Source: CAZJTL01 sp964548905 (GTDB lineage: Bacteria > Cyanobacteriota > Cyanobacteriia > Cyanobacteriales > Xenococcaceae). Taken from it: a stretch of DNA of 13,729 bases. How positions within the stretch are numbered: the first letter of the stretch is position 1; the number at the start of each line of letters is the position of its first letter. The notes below the pieces were generated by a model. That model searched no databases. It worked only from the letters and a program-made list of their open reading frames with translations, and was not told the DNA's origin. Where the stretch lies: the NCBI GenBank assembly GCA_964548905.1, contig CAZJTL010000143.1:1-13729 (forward strand), written 5' to 3'. A program made the position numbers and the translations under genes. Shown piece after piece: positions 13,597 through 13,729 of this stretch.

Positions 13597-13705
13597 TAGT
13601 TCTCAACACAAATGTCTTATCTGAATTAATGCGATTGCTTATTCTCATAATGCTATTCTTGCTACTCTAGAAAAAATAGATTTGTTGGGAAATAAGACAG
13701 AGTAA
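13593..13705 (+). pseudogene. VapC/FitB-like PIN-domain toxin remnant with internal deletion
   Basis: The start ATG at 13593 overlaps the antitoxin stop. The first residues MIVLNTNVLSELMR match the N-terminus of PIN-domain ribonuclease toxins (MIVLDTNVLSELMR), except that the first catalytic Asp is Asn (AAC at 13605). The frame then turns to hydrophobic nonsense and stops at 13668-13670. In another frame 13634-13705 reads IAYSHNAILAT and ends IDLLGNKTE. The IAYSHNAILAT piece resembles the C-terminal IA.SHGATLATRN motif of FitB-type PIN toxins. The simplest reading is a gene that lost roughly its middle two thirds, with the join near 13629-13634. It cannot be active. The C-terminal assignment is less sure than the N-terminal one. 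Confidence 0.55.
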
Positions 13706-13729
13706 ATCAAAGAGCATCAGAAGAAGAAC

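Overview
The window is cyanobacterial. It carries chlH, the porphyrin-binding subunit of magnesium chelatase. It has a porin with an N-terminal SLH domain and a coiled coil, a design typical of cyanobacterial outer membranes. It also has a dozen copies of the octamer GCGATCGC (HIP1), and intergenic regions filled with degenerate 7-base tandem repeats (STRR type). The DNA is AT-rich outside the HIP1 sites. I cannot name the genus.

Layout. Positions 1-230 hold one possible 33-codon ORF behind a perfect AGGAGG. Positions 228-1207 (minus) hold a two-gene unit of unknown function: a two-helix membrane protein followed by a small soluble protein resembling FlgT C-terminal domains. A terminator separates this unit from chlH (1294-5298, minus). 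A 504-base divergent intergenic region then leads to three plus-strand genes: a membrane desaturase of the sphingolipid delta-4 desaturase (DES) type (5803-6759), a large polytopic GT-C-like membrane protein (6950-8671), and a two-part outer-membrane beta-barrel protein (8991-10931). The gaps between these three genes are almost wholly heptamer repeats, and the start codon of the second gene is itself a unit of a repeat array. A DUF4079-type four-helix membrane protein (10932-11414, minus) meets the barrel gene stop to stop with no base between them. Then come about 270 bases of nested inverted repeats and the SLH porin (11686-13287, minus). The right edge (13455-13705, plus) holds the wreck of a FitAB/VapBC-type toxin-antitoxin operon. 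The antitoxin is frameshifted. The toxin has an Asn in place of its first catalytic Asp and has lost its middle.

How the genes may work together. chlH is core chlorophyll biosynthesis and is probably not functionally tied to its neighbours. The desaturase, GT-C-like protein and outer-membrane barrel share a strand and would make a plausible envelope lipid or glycolipid set. However, the barrel gene has its own good promoter (8825-8853), so this grouping is inference. The porin probably admits ions or small solutes across the outer membrane.

The most notable points are the dead toxin-antitoxin operon, the eukaryote-like desaturase, heptamer repeats that have entered the chlH reading frame and that supply a start codon, and the long structured leader upstream of the desaturase.
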